The position numbers were made by a program, and so were the translations under genes. This document shows, piece by piece, positions 1-8,582 of a stretch of 64,000 nucleotides of DNA. This DNA comes from Microbulbifer okhotskensis (GTDB taxonomy: Bacteria > Pseudomonadota > Gammaproteobacteria > Pseudomonadales > Cellvibrionaceae). The notes below the pieces were generated by a model. The model had not been told where the DNA came from. It saw only the letters and a list, made by a program, of their open reading frames with translations, and searched no databases. Location of the stretch: assembly GCF_023895975.1 (NCBI RefSeq), contig NZ_JALBWM010000002.1, forward strand, positions 44,053 through 108,052. The letters are read 5' to 3'. The number at the start of each line of letters is the position of its first letter. Position 1 is the first letter of the stretch.

Positions 1-49
1 CTGTTAGGGGTCGCCAGAGATTCTATGCAAATCGAGGATTCTTTTGATT

Positions 50-79
50 GAAAGACCGCAGCTGGACGTCAAGCTGCGG
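50..79. terminator. Hairpin terminator downstream of algC
   Basis: Perfect 8-bp stem CCGCAGCT / AGCTGCGG (56-63 with 72-79) and an 8-base loop. On the minus strand it is followed by TCTTT, so it can end the coaBC-algC transcript. The plus side is also T-rich, so it may work in both directions. Confidence 0.6.
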
Positions 80-89
80 CACTTTTATC

Positions 90-2453
90 CTAATCGAGCA
101 ATTGCCAGTCGGGTACTGCAATTTTTGGGGCTATTAACTTGAGCTGTCCCATGACTTCTGCGCGAATGCGCTCAAGGGCTTGCTCATTTTCCGCCTCAAA
201 GCGCAGGGTCAGAGCGCTGGTGGTGTTGGAGGCTCGTATCAGGCCCCAGCCATCAGGAAATTCAATACGCAAACCATCGATGGTATTGATGTCAGCATTG
301 CCGAAGCTCCCTTTACTGCGCAGTTGTTCAATCAGTGAAAATTTCTCAGTTTCTTCTACCGGTAGCAGGATTTCCGGAGTGCTGTGCATTTTGGGCAGAG
401 TGTCGAGAAGTTCGTCCAGGCTTTGCTCGCGCAGGGCCATAATTTCCAAAATTCGCGCGGCCGCATAGATGCCGTCGTCGAAACCAAACCAGCGGTCTTT
501 AATAAAAATATGCCCCGATAGCTCGCCACCCAAAATAGCGTTGGTCTCCAGCATCTTGGCCTTCATGGGAGAGTGACCGGTTTTCCACATCACCGGTCGA
601 CCACCATACTGACCGATCAATTCGGACAGGCTGCGGCTGCTCTTAACATCGAAGACGATATTTTCTCCGGGATTTCGAGCGAGGATATCTCTTGCCAAGA
701 GCATAACCAGCTGATCGGCCCAGGCAATGCGACCACTGCTTGAGATCAGGGTTACGCGATCACCGTCGCCATCCAGGGCCACCCCCAGGTCTGCTCCGGT
801 CTCCAATACCTTGTCAGTCAGTGCTTCGAGGTTCTCAGGTCTGGAGGGGTCGGGCGCATGATTGGGAAAGTTGCCATCCACTTCGCAAAAAATCGGCGTC
901 ACGGCACAACCCAGCTGCTCGAATAGGCGGGGAGCCAAGGTAGAGGTGGCCCCGTTACCTGCATCTACAACCAGGTGAGGCTGACCGGCCAATGCAATAT
1001 TGTTGAAAACTTCATCAATATATTTGCTGGTGATCTCTTGCTCTCTGTTGCTGCCCTCTCCCTTTTTGAATGGGCCCTTTTGCATCAGCCGGTAGAGACC
1101 CTGCAATTTTTCTTCCGCCATGGCACGGCCTTTCAGTACTATTTTAAAGCCATTGTACTCAGCGGGGTTATGGCTTGCGGTAACAATCACGCCGCTGCTG
1201 GTATTCTTCCCTTTTGCACAGGCGTAATAGAGCAGTGGTGAAGGCACGAGGCCGAGATTTATAGAGTGACACCCGCTGTCGAGAATACCCTCGATCAGGC
1301 ATTGGCTAAGTTGTTCACTACTGTTGCGACCGTCCCTGCCGACCAGCAGTAGATGCTCGCCAGCGTGCTGTGCCAGCGTGCCGAGGGCTCTTCCCAGCTG
1401 ATAGGCAAAAGGCTCGTTAATTTCTCGACCGGCTATACCGCGGATATCGTAAGCGCGGAAAACAGCTTGTGAAAATTCAGTACTCAGTGATAGCTCGGTC
1501 TTATTGACAGCTTTACCCTCTGAACGCTTCGTAACCGCTTTCTTTTCGCTGTTATCCGTAGAGCTGGTGGCACTGGGTGCGGAGGCCAGGCCTTGTGGCA
1601 GAAAGTCTCTGCTCGGCACCTTCTCCGAGCTCTCATCAGTAGTCTCCGAGTGGGCTTTATTCAGTTCGTTGCCCGTCTCTTCCTTGTTTCTTTCCCAGGG
1701 TGCTCGGGAGTCCCGTGGCAGGAATTTGATCAGTAGGAGTAGCGTAATCCCAATCCCAATCCCGGCGCCGGCATAAAACCAAACTGTCGGTAGGCTGTGT
1801 TCTTTTACAAAAGTGCTGGAGGGACTGAAATTAAGGCTCAGGTAGCTCCCCTTTAACGCTACAGATGCCTGATGGCCATTGCCGTCACCGCCGCGCCACA
1901 GCGTCTGACTGTGGGCATCGGGAAATTTCTGCAGTAATTGAATCTGTCCGCTAGCAGTATCGAGTTTTGCTAGCGTGTTTTCGAGTACCGCAAAGGGCTG
2001 GGTCACCAGCAGTTGTTCACTTTGTCGACTGACGATACTGTGTAATTGCCAGTTGTTTTCATTGCCGGTGCGCAATATTTCTACAGGCAGCTCAGCGACC
2101 TGCTGGCCGCGCTTTAATAAATCGACCAGTGCAAAATTAAGTGAAGGGGACTGCCCCGAGCCGACCAGAATTTGCTCGGGAGAAAAAACCTGGACTGAGG
2201 TTTGGTCGGGTAAGTCGCCGGATGTAATCAGCGCGGTCACTGGAGTTTTGGCTGATGCCAATGCTCGCAGCTTGGTTGAACGGTTCGTAAGATAGGCCTG
2301 TAGGGGATCGGCAAACTTTCGTACTTTTTGTTCCCCGGCTTGCTCTACCTGGGTGTGATTGTGCGGCGTCACCATGTGCTCGACGATCAGGTAGGCGCCG
2401 CCTAGCCAGGCAACGATAGCCAAAAGTGACGGCAGGATCAGTCCTTTATACAT
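90..2453 (-). CDS. algC: Phosphomannomutase/phosphoglucomutase AlgC, long form with membrane-anchored N-terminus
   Basis: Interconverts hexose 1- and 6-phosphates for lipopolysaccharide and exopolysaccharide precursors. The 787 residues fall into two parts. The first has a membrane segment at about 7-24, a region of about 200 residues likely outside the membrane, a second membrane segment at about 224-243 and a low-complexity linker to about 325. The second is a full phosphohexomutase from about 328: phosphoserine loop TASHNP (Ser427), metal loop DGDGDR (561-566), sugar loop GGELSGH (about 642) and a C-terminal phosphate-binding RASNTTSALTLRFE. The classical enzyme has only about 460 residues; such N-terminal extensions are known in Pseudomonas relatives. 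It follows coaBC by 64 bases on the same strand. The role of the N-terminal part is not evident from sequence. Confidence 0.93.
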   Translation of the reverse strand: MYKGLILPSLLAIVAWLGGAYLIVEHMVTPHNHTQVEQAGEQKVRKFADPLQAYLTNRSTKLRALASAKTPVTALITSGDLPDQTSVQVFSPEQILVGSGQSPSLNFALVDLLKRGQQVAELPVEILRTGNENNWQLHSIVSRQSEQLLVTQPFAVLENTLAKLDTASGQIQLLQKFPDAHSQTLWRGGDGNGHQASVALKGSYLSLNFSPSSTFVKEHSLPTVWFYAGAGIGIGITLLLLIKFLPRDSRAPWERNKEETGNELNKAHSETTDESSEKVPSRDFLPQGLASAPSATSSTDNSEKKAVTKRSEGKAVNKTELSLSTEFSQAVFRAYDIRGIAGREINEPFAYQLGRALGTLAQHAGEHLLLVGRDGRNSSEQLSQCLIEGILDSGCHSINLGLVPSPLLYYACAKGKNTSSGVIVTASHNPAEYNGFKIVLKGRAMAEEKLQGLYRLMQKGPFKKGEGSNREQEITSKYIDEVFNNIALAGQPHLVVDAGNGATSTLAPRLFEQLGCAVTPIFCEVDGNFPNHAPDPSRPENLEALTDKVLETGADLGVALDGDGDRVTLISSSGRIAWADQLVMLLARDILARNPGENIVFDVKSSRSLSELIGQYGGRPVMWKTGHSPMKAKMLETNAILGGELSGHIFIKDRWFGFDDGIYAAARILEIMALREQSLDELLDTLPKMHSTPEILLPVEETEKFSLIEQLRSKGSFGNADINTIDGLRIEFPDGWGLIRASNTTSALTLRFEAENEQALERIRAEVMGQLKLIAPKIAVPDWQLLD

Positions 2454-2517
2454 GGTAACGCTCGGTTTTTCTCGTTGTTGGAGACCACAGGTATCCCCGT
2501 TTTATAGATAAATATTG

Positions 2518-3723
2518 TCACAGAGCCTTGGAGGCAATGAGGTCGATAAGTTGTCGGGCCAGATTGGTTTTCAGAGCCGGGGCCAGTCGCTCACAGCCGT
2601 CGGAATCTATGACCAGGACCGCATTGTGATCGCTGTTAAAGCCCGAGTCAGGCAGGCTTACGTCATTGGCAATAATCATGTCGAGATTTTTTCGCTGTAG
2701 TTTATTCTGCGCGTGAGCTTGCAGTTGCTCTGTTTCAGCGGCAAATCCGACTGTGAATGGCCGCAGCTCGGTGCGTGCAGCAATGGCGGCGACGATATCA
2801 GGATTCTTGATCAGAGCGATCGCGGCATCATCCTGCCCGTTTTTCTTTTTGATCTTTTGCTCGGCGGCCTGGACCGGGCGAAAGTCAGCGACAGCTGCGG
2901 CACTGATGAAAATATCGCAATGGTCTGCGGCACGCTCTGCAGCTTCGTACATGTCTTGTGCGCTAATAACATTGATCCGCTCCACCTGAGGCGGCGTATC
3001 CAGATTGACCGGGCCGGCGATCAGAGTGACGTTTGCGCCGGCACTTTGGGCTGCCGCAGCCAAGGCAAACCCCATTTTGCCAGAGCTGTGATTGCTGAGA
3101 AATCGCACGGGATCAATCGCTTCTCTGGTCGGCCCAGCAGTGATCACGACTTTGCGCCCTTGCAGCGCGGAGCTGTAAGTGAATAGCGCCTCGGTTTGTT
3201 CCGCCAGCAGTTCCGGCTCCAGCATTCTTCCAGGGCCTACATCGCCACAAGCCTGACTGCCGGCTCCGGGTCCCCAAAACAGCACTCCGCGACCTTTCAG
3301 GGTTCTCGCATTAGCTGCCGTGGCGCCGTGGCGCCACATAGCTTGGTTCATCGCAGGGGCCAAAGCCAGGGGTGCCTCGCTGGCCAGGCACAGGGTTGTC
3401 AGCAGATCGTCAGCCATACCACAGGCCAGCTTTGCCATAACCTGGGCGCTCGCCGGGGCGATAAGGATCAAATTGGCCCATTTGGCCAGTTCAATATGCC
3501 CCATGGCTGCTTCGGCTGAGGGGTCCAGCAAATCAGTGTGTACCGGGTTGCCGGATAGGGCTTGGTAGGTCAGCGGCTGCACAAACTCTCGTGCACCGGC
3601 GCTCATCACCACCCTGACGTCTGCACCGCGCTCCTTGAGGCGGCGGACCAAGTCGGCACTTTTATAGGCGGCAATACCACCGCTAATACCTAAAAGTATG
3701 CGTTTGTCAGCCAGAGAGGACAT
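2518..3723 (-). CDS. coaBC: Bifunctional phosphopantothenoylcysteine decarboxylase / phosphopantothenate-cysteine ligase
   Basis: Makes 4'-phosphopantetheine from phosphopantothenate in CoA synthesis. The N-terminal flavoprotein half (CoaC) shows GISGGIAAYK, the catalytic-His segment GHIELAKWA, PASAQV, PAMNQAMW and the cysteine loop SQACGDVGPGRM. The C-terminal ligase half (CoaB) shows AGPTREAIDPVRFLSNHSSG and a lysine-rich KIKKKNG. The start ATG at 3723 gives MSSLADKRILLG, about 401 residues, the family length; an upstream in-frame start would add an unrelated 14 residues. It is divergent from radC and upstream of algC. In Pseudomonas and E. coli dut follows coaBC; here it is absent. Confidence 0.95.
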   Translation of the reverse strand: MSSLADKRILLGISGGIAAYKSADLVRRLKERGADVRVVMSAGAREFVQPLTYQALSGNPVHTDLLDPSAEAAMGHIELAKWANLILIAPASAQVMAKLACGMADDLLTTLCLASEAPLALAPAMNQAMWRHGATAANARTLKGRGVLFWGPGAGSQACGDVGPGRMLEPELLAEQTEALFTYSSALQGRKVVITAGPTREAIDPVRFLSNHSSGKMGFALAAAAQSAGANVTLIAGPVNLDTPPQVERINVISAQDMYEAAERAADHCDIFISAAAVADFRPVQAAEQKIKKKNGQDDAAIALIKNPDIVAAIAARTELRPFTVGFAAETEQLQAHAQNKLQRKNLDMIIANDVSLPDSGFNSDHNAVLVIDSDGCERLAPALKTNLARQLIDLIASKAL

Positions 3724-3878
3724 AGGGATTGTTTCCGAATTGGTGCGAACGGGTAAGATTAGCATTTATGTGTCGCTTCTTATAAGGCGGCGCTATCGCT
3801 TCACCGATACAGCATGGAAAAGAGGTTGCGTGGACCCATGCCGGAAACGGGTGAGTCACAAACAGACTGGGCTGAAAA

Positions 3879-4553
3879 ATGAAAATAAAGGACTGGCCTG
3901 CGGGCGAGAGACCGCGGGAGAAGTTGTTAGAGCGGGGCGCCGATGCTCTGTCGGATGCAGAGTTATTAGCAATTTTTTTACGGGTTGGGTTACCGGGGGT
4001 CTCTGCGGTGGATCTGGCCAGGGGCCTACTTAATGACTTTGGTGGCTTGCGGGCGCTGTTGGAGGCAGATCGAGAGTGTTTTTGCCGTGCCCGCGGCCTT
4101 GGAGACGCCAAGTTTGCCCAGCTGCAGGCGACTCTGGAGATGGCGAAGAGACACCTAGCGGAAACCATACAGCACGGTAGCGCGCTGTGTAGCCCGGGTG
4201 CGGTCAGGGACTATCTGGCGATCCAATTGCGGCATCGCCGCAGGGAGGTGTTCTGTTGTCTCTACCTGGACAACCAGCACCGTGTGATCGCTTTCGAGGA
4301 GTTGTTTGAAGGGACTTTAAACGCAGCGAATGTCTATCCCCGCGAAGTGGTGCAACAGGCACTGTTAAAAGGGGCCGCTGCAGTTATTCTTGCACATAAC
4401 CACCCATCTGGAGTCAGTGAGCCCAGTCAGGCAGATATCTGGATTACCGAACGACTGACACAGGCGCTTGAGTTGGTGGATATCAAGATATTGGACCATC
4501 TGATCGTCGGTGAGGGCAGGGCATTATCCTTTGCTGAGCAGGGATTGCTGTAA
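3879..4553 (+). CDS. radC: RadC family JAB1/MPN-domain protein
   Basis: Conserved bacterial protein historically named for DNA repair; its biochemical role is unsettled. The N-terminal helix-hairpin-helix region begins [17 protein letters not shown]. The C-terminal MPN/JAB metal-binding domain has HNHPSG followed by SEPSQAD, which supplies the His-x-His and Asp ligands, with the upstream glutamate in [10 protein letters not shown]. Its 224 residues match the family. It is divergent from coaBC and upstream of rpmB, the common gammaproteobacterial order. Confidence 0.95.
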   Translation: MKIKDWPAGERPREKLLERGADALSDAELLAIFLRVGLPGVSAVDLARGLLNDFGGLRALLEADRECFCRARGLGDAKFAQLQATLEMAKRHLAETIQHGSALCSPGAVRDYLAIQLRHRRREVFCCLYLDNQHRVIAFEELFEGTLNAANVYPREVVQQALLKGAAAVILAHNHPSGVSEPSQADIWITERLTQALELVDIKILDHLIVGEGRALSFAEQGLL

Positions 4554-4589
4554 AGGTGCCATTCTTGGCGATGAAATGTTGTACAAAAC

Positions 4590-4618
4590 TTGCTCCCCAG
4601 GGGCTCTTTTGGTATAAA
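4590..4618 (+). promoter_or_regulatory. Sigma-70-type promoter for rpmB-rpmG
   Basis: A -35 box TTGCTC (4590-4595), exactly 17 bases of spacer and a -10 box TATAAA (4613-4618), about 150 bases before rpmB. The long leader could carry control elements, but I see no recognisable one. Confidence 0.65.
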
Positions 4619-4755
4619 ACGCCGCTCTTTGCGGCCGGGCCAGATTCTGAACAGGTTCCGCCGCCATCCAGGAACCGGATTAGAATCCCGATTTATATGT
4701 TCCCGCGCCGTCCTTTCTCAGAAATAGAGGGCCGGTGTGAGAACAAGCGTTTTGA

Positions 4756-5004
<249 letters not shown>

Positions 5005-5040
5005 CTGGCTGTACCCAGCTAACAGATTGGAGATAGAGCA

Positions 5041-5196
5041 ATGCGTGAGAAGATTCGTCTGAATTCCAGCGCTGGTACTGGTCATTTCTACACCACTACC
5101 AAGAACAAGCGTAATATGCCCGAAAAAATGGAGATCAAAAAATACGATCCCGTTGTTCGTAAGCATGTAATGTACAAGGAAGGCAAAATTAAGTAA
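5041..5196 (+). CDS. rpmG: 50S ribosomal protein L33
   Basis: A 51-residue protein reading [20 protein letters not shown], then [17 protein letters not shown], typical of proteobacterial L33. It lacks the CxxC pairs of zinc-binding L33 forms. GGAGATAGAGCA precedes the ATG. It is co-transcribed with rpmB. Confidence 0.96.
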   Translation: MREKIRLNSSAGTGHFYTTTKNKRNMPEKMEIKKYDPVVRKHVMYKEGKIK

Positions 5197-5220
5197 TTGC
5201 CAACCGTTACTGTACAAAAA

Positions 5221-5246
5221 AGCCCGGCTTATTGCCGGGCTTTTTT
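5221..5246 (+). terminator. Rho-independent terminator of rpmB-rpmG
   Basis: 8-bp stem AGCCCGGC / GCCGGGCT around a TTATT loop, followed by TTTTTT, 25 bases after the rpmG stop. Confidence 0.92.
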
Positions 5247-5295
5247 GTGTATCGTAGAAAGTTAGCTGTCAGTTTCCATGTGGTAACAACAGAAG

Positions 5296-6111
5296 ATGCC
5301 TGAGCTCCCGGAAGTAGAAACCACCCTTCGCGGCCTGCGACCTCACCTGGAAGGCCGTAAAGTACGCGCCGCTCAAGTGCGCCAGCATCAGTTGCGCTGG
5401 CCGGTAGAGCCGGGTTTTACACGGTACATCCGAAATGCCCGGATATTGAAACTGGAGCGCCGGGCAAAATATCTTCTAGTACATACTGATAAGGGCTGCG
5501 CGATTTGGCATCTGGGGATGTCTGGCAGCTTGCGTTTGGTCGAGACTGGGGTGGCACCGGAAAAACATGACCACATTGACTGGCGATTGGACAGTGGCCT
5601 CAAGCTGCGCTACCGAGACCCACGTCGCTTCGGTGCCTTGTTATGGACAGTGGCCGACCCCCTAGCTCACGAACTGCTCAGTCATTTGGGTCCGGAACCA
5701 CTTTCGGAAGCGTTCGATGGTGACTACCTCTTCGCTAGCTCACGCAAGCGCAAGCTGTCGGTAAAAACCTTTATTATGGATGGCCGTATCGTCGTTGGGG
5801 TAGGCAATATCTACGCGAGTGAATCTCTGTTCCAGGCTGGTATCCGTCCAGATCGGGAAGCGGGATCCATTTCTCGCGCCCGCTATCAGCGTCTGGCGGT
5901 GGCCATCAAACAAATTTTACAACAGGCAATTGCCCAGGGCGGGACCACATTGCGAGATTTTATCGGCGGTGATGGCAAGCCGGGTTACTTTGCTCAGCAA
6001 CTGAGTGTCTATGGGCGTACGGGTGAGGCCTGCCCCTCCTGCGGACGCGCAGTGCGAGATATGGTACTGGGACAGAGAAATACCTTCTTCTGCTCTAGCT
6101 GCCAGCGTTAA
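5296..6111 (+). CDS. mutM: Formamidopyrimidine-DNA glycosylase
   Basis: Removes 8-oxoguanine and other oxidised purines and cuts the abasic strand. The start [14 protein letters not shown] gives the catalytic Pro2 and Glu3 after Met removal. The middle has GMSGSLR and the helix-two-turn-helix segment [13 protein letters not shown]. The C-terminal zinc finger is CPSC...FFCSSC. The 271 residues match the family. It lies just after the rpmG terminator, so it probably has its own promoter within 5247-5295. Confidence 0.96.
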   Translation: MPELPEVETTLRGLRPHLEGRKVRAAQVRQHQLRWPVEPGFTRYIRNARILKLERRAKYLLVHTDKGCAIWHLGMSGSLRLVETGVAPEKHDHIDWRLDSGLKLRYRDPRRFGALLWTVADPLAHELLSHLGPEPLSEAFDGDYLFASSRKRKLSVKTFIMDGRIVVGVGNIYASESLFQAGIRPDREAGSISRARYQRLAVAIKQILQQAIAQGGTTLRDFIGGDGKPGYFAQQLSVYGRTGEACPSCGRAVRDMVLGQRNTFFCSSCQR

Positions 6112-6176
6112 ATCATTCCTGGGGAATACTTTCAGGCAATACTAATATCACCGTATTGTCGATAAGGAGTTCACCA

Positions 6177-6335
6177 GTGGTCATGATATTGCCCTTTCTC
6201 ACGGCTGCCCTGACGGTTTGGGCCGTATGGAATGGTCGGCGCCGCGCCGCGATGGGTTGGTGGTTGGTAACGGTGCTGATCTACATCGCTTGGTATGGCT
6301 ATCATATGACAAGGGAGCTGAACCTTTCTTTCTAG
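6177..6335 (+). CDS. Tiny membrane protein, DUF5993-like, partner of the following DsbB-like gene
   Basis: A 52-residue protein, too short for ordinary gene lists. AAGGAG (6164-6169) lies 7 bases before a GTG at 6177; an ATG two codons later is less well spaced. The product has a hydrophobic stretch ILPFLTAALTVWAVW, a basic turn NGRRRAA, a second hydrophobic stretch WWLVTVLIYIAWY and the end ELNLSF. This resembles the DUF5993 family, which I recall sits next to DsbB-like genes. The next gene starts 14 bases later, so the two are likely co-translated. Function unknown; the family name is from memory. Confidence 0.65.
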   Translation: MVMILPFLTAALTVWAVWNGRRRAAMGWWLVTVLIYIAWYGYHMTRELNLSF

Positions 6336-6349
6336 GGGGCGATGTCACT

Positions 6350-6889
6350 ATGGTGTTCACGGTGCGGAAGCTCGACAGCTTAGCGCTACTGGCAATTACT
6401 GTTATTCTCTGGATAGCCTTTCTGGTGGAGTTGGTTGAACATCAGATTCCCTGCCCATTGTGCCTTTTACAGCGCGTCGCTTTTACAATGGCGGGCGTGG
6501 GCTTGATGATGAATTTACGTTTCAATCTGCGCCCGGAACACTACGGTATTGTGACTCTTTCCAGTCTCTCTGGCTTAGTGGTATCCGTCAGGCAGATACT
6601 TCTACACATAATGCCGGACAATCCAGGCTACGGAAATCCAGTATTCGGATTGCATTTATATACCTGGTCTGCACTAATTTTCTTTGCTCTGCTCATTTAT
6701 TCTGGTGTCATATTAGTACTGGGATTTAGGTGGCGTAACTTCGTTACTCGGGATTTCAGTTTTCCAGAAAAGTGCATTGTGTATATCTTTTTCACGATAG
6801 TGCTGGCTAACTTAATAGCGGTAGTCATTGAGTGTGGCGTGGGTCCATGTAGCAGTGGGGCATTCAGTTACCACTGGCTGTGGAATTGA
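6350..6889 (+). CDS. DsbB-like disulfide bond formation protein
   Basis: Likely an inner-membrane quinone-linked oxidase of a DsbA-type partner. The start ATG at 6350 gives 179 residues with four main hydrophobic segments. The first outside loop carries the redox pair in EHQIPCPLCLLQRV. The second cysteine pair is in the C-terminal ECGVGPC rather than at the usual DsbB loop positions, so this is a divergent DsbB relative. A canonical dsbB is also present at 25848-26339. No dsbA-like gene lies beside it. Confidence 0.8.
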   Translation: MVFTVRKLDSLALLAITVILWIAFLVELVEHQIPCPLCLLQRVAFTMAGVGLMMNLRFNLRPEHYGIVTLSSLSGLVVSVRQILLHIMPDNPGYGNPVFGLHLYTWSALIFFALLIYSGVILVLGFRWRNFVTRDFSFPEKCIVYIFFTIVLANLIAVVIECGVGPCSSGAFSYHWLWN

Positions 6890-7000
6890 ATTTAACCCGC
6901 GAGGTATCAAGGTTTCCTATGCTTTACCTGCTAATAGCTAATTCATTAATAACCCCGGTTCTCTCAGAAGCAATTTTTCGAACAATTGTGAGGTGACACT

Positions 7001-8539
7001 ATGCGGTTGGTCTGCACCCTAATCTGTCTGTTGCTGATGGCTTGTAGTCAGGGTGAAAACTCTCAGGATAAAGTTTTTTCCCATAGTACCCCAGCTCAGC
7101 TTGTATTAAAAAATGCCTTTATATACACCGTTGACCCATCCAGAAATATTGCTTCAGCAATGGCTATCTGTAATGGGCGTATTGTCTCTATTGGTACAGA
7201 CCGTGAAATCAATGCATTTGTGGGGCCGCAAACACAGGTTAAAGATCTAAATGGGAAAATGGTACTACCAGGTTTTATCCAGCAAACGCCTGATGCGAGT
7301 ATCCATGGCGCCCTGGATTTATCATCGGGTAGGTCAGTCGAAGCTTACCAAGCTAAGATCCGTGATTACATACAGAGTAATCCCGATCAACAAGTAATTG
7401 CTGGTACCGGGTGGCGGCATCAAGTGTTTAAGCCAAGTAGCCCTCATAAAGCGATCCTGGATCAAATTAGTGATTTGATACCCATTATTTTATTCTCTGC
7501 TGACAGTACTAGTGTGTGGACTAATTCTGAGGGGGTTGCGGCAGCGGGGATCAATATGAATTCCAATTTCACGTCTGGAGGAATAATTGAAAAAGATGAA
7601 GATGGACTGCCTATCGGCGTGTTCCATGGCGGAGAAACAGTAGATATTTTTTCCCGGTTGATACCGAATAAAAATTCCGATAGTCCCTCCGCTAGTATTT
7701 CAGCGATCAGAGATCTCGCTGCAGAAAGAGGGGTAACCACATTTTATCAGGCCATTATGCCGACCCAAAATCTGGCTAAATACATTTTGGGTTATGGCTC
7801 AGTTGCCCCAGCAGAAAATTTAAATCTACGTATTCGTGGTTCATTTAAGGTAACCCTGAATGTAACTGCTGAAAAAATAGATGAATTAAAAAAGATCGCG
7901 GAAAAATATTCTGGAGATGATTTTAAAATAAACTCAATCAGGCTGAGTCCGAATAAATTCATGTCAGAAAACCAACAGGAATTGAAAGGGGGAGGGACAC
8001 TACTATCCCAAGTAGTTACGCAAGCCAATATGCATAATTTCCAGGTTCATTTGGATGCAGGCAGTAATACGGATTTTAAACCCCTTTTAGCTGCATTACA
8101 GGACTCCACCGGCATCGAACCGGTTGTACTCCTTTCGATGCAGGTGGGTTCGGTTAACTCATTAAAAAGAGCGTTTATAGAGAAATGGAAAACCTTAAAA
8201 GAGATGTTTCTCGATAAGAGTATAAAGCTTCACTTTCCACAAATGACCGGCGTTATGGATGCCGTATTTATTGCTGGGAGACAGGTTGCACCTCTTCAAA
8301 ATATTCATAACGGTGTCGCGAACAAGATACCACTGGCGGTAATGATTGAGATGTTCACCTTAGCTGGTGCTGTTACGAATCATTTGGAGGGGGATACCGG
8401 TAGCCTAGAAGTGGGCAAATGGGCAGATTTTATTGTATTGGATAAAAACTTATTCGAGATCCCGCAGCGGGATATTGGTTCGACCCGAGTACTACAGACT
8501 TACTATAAGGGCAGGCAGGTATTCGATCGCAACCACTGA
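7001..8539 (+). CDS. Amidohydrolase-fold lipoprotein lacking most metal ligands
   Basis: A 512-residue protein with a lipoprotein signal (LLLMACSQ; Ser at +2 suggests the outer membrane). Overall it follows the amidohydrolase-3 (YtcJ-like) family: VLKNAFIYTVDPSRNIASAM at the start, WTNSEGVAAAGI and GGIIEKDEDGLPIGVFHGGE in the middle, LEVGKWADFIVLD at the end. The usual His-x-His after LPGF is replaced by QQTPDASIH. The usual H-x-IGD appears as HLDAGS, and the usual GSD appears as LHFPQM. It is therefore probably not a working metal hydrolase. Base composition is visibly more AT-rich than the neighbours, suggesting transfer or relaxed selection. Confidence 0.75.
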   Translation: MRLVCTLICLLLMACSQGENSQDKVFSHSTPAQLVLKNAFIYTVDPSRNIASAMAICNGRIVSIGTDREINAFVGPQTQVKDLNGKMVLPGFIQQTPDASIHGALDLSSGRSVEAYQAKIRDYIQSNPDQQVIAGTGWRHQVFKPSSPHKAILDQISDLIPIILFSADSTSVWTNSEGVAAAGINMNSNFTSGGIIEKDEDGLPIGVFHGGETVDIFSRLIPNKNSDSPSASISAIRDLAAERGVTTFYQAIMPTQNLAKYILGYGSVAPAENLNLRIRGSFKVTLNVTAEKIDELKKIAEKYSGDDFKINSIRLSPNKFMSENQQELKGGGTLLSQVVTQANMHNFQVHLDAGSNTDFKPLLAALQDSTGIEPVVLLSMQVGSVNSLKRAFIEKWKTLKEMFLDKSIKLHFPQMTGVMDAVFIAGRQVAPLQNIHNGVANKIPLAVMIEMFTLAGAVTNHLEGDTGSLEVGKWADFIVLDKNLFEIPQRDIGSTRVLQTYYKGRQVFDRNH

Positions 8540-8543
8540 AGGA

Positions 8544-8579
8544 TGGAACCCGAGGCACTTTTGAGTCTCTCGGGTTCCA
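8544..8579. terminator. Hairpin between convergent genes
   Basis: 11-bp perfect inverted repeat TGGAACCCGAG / CTCGGGTTCCA with a 14-base loop, placed exactly between the stops of the amidohydrolase-like gene and ggt. Neither side has a clear T run, so termination is only likely. Confidence 0.5.
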
Positions 8580-8582
8580 AAT

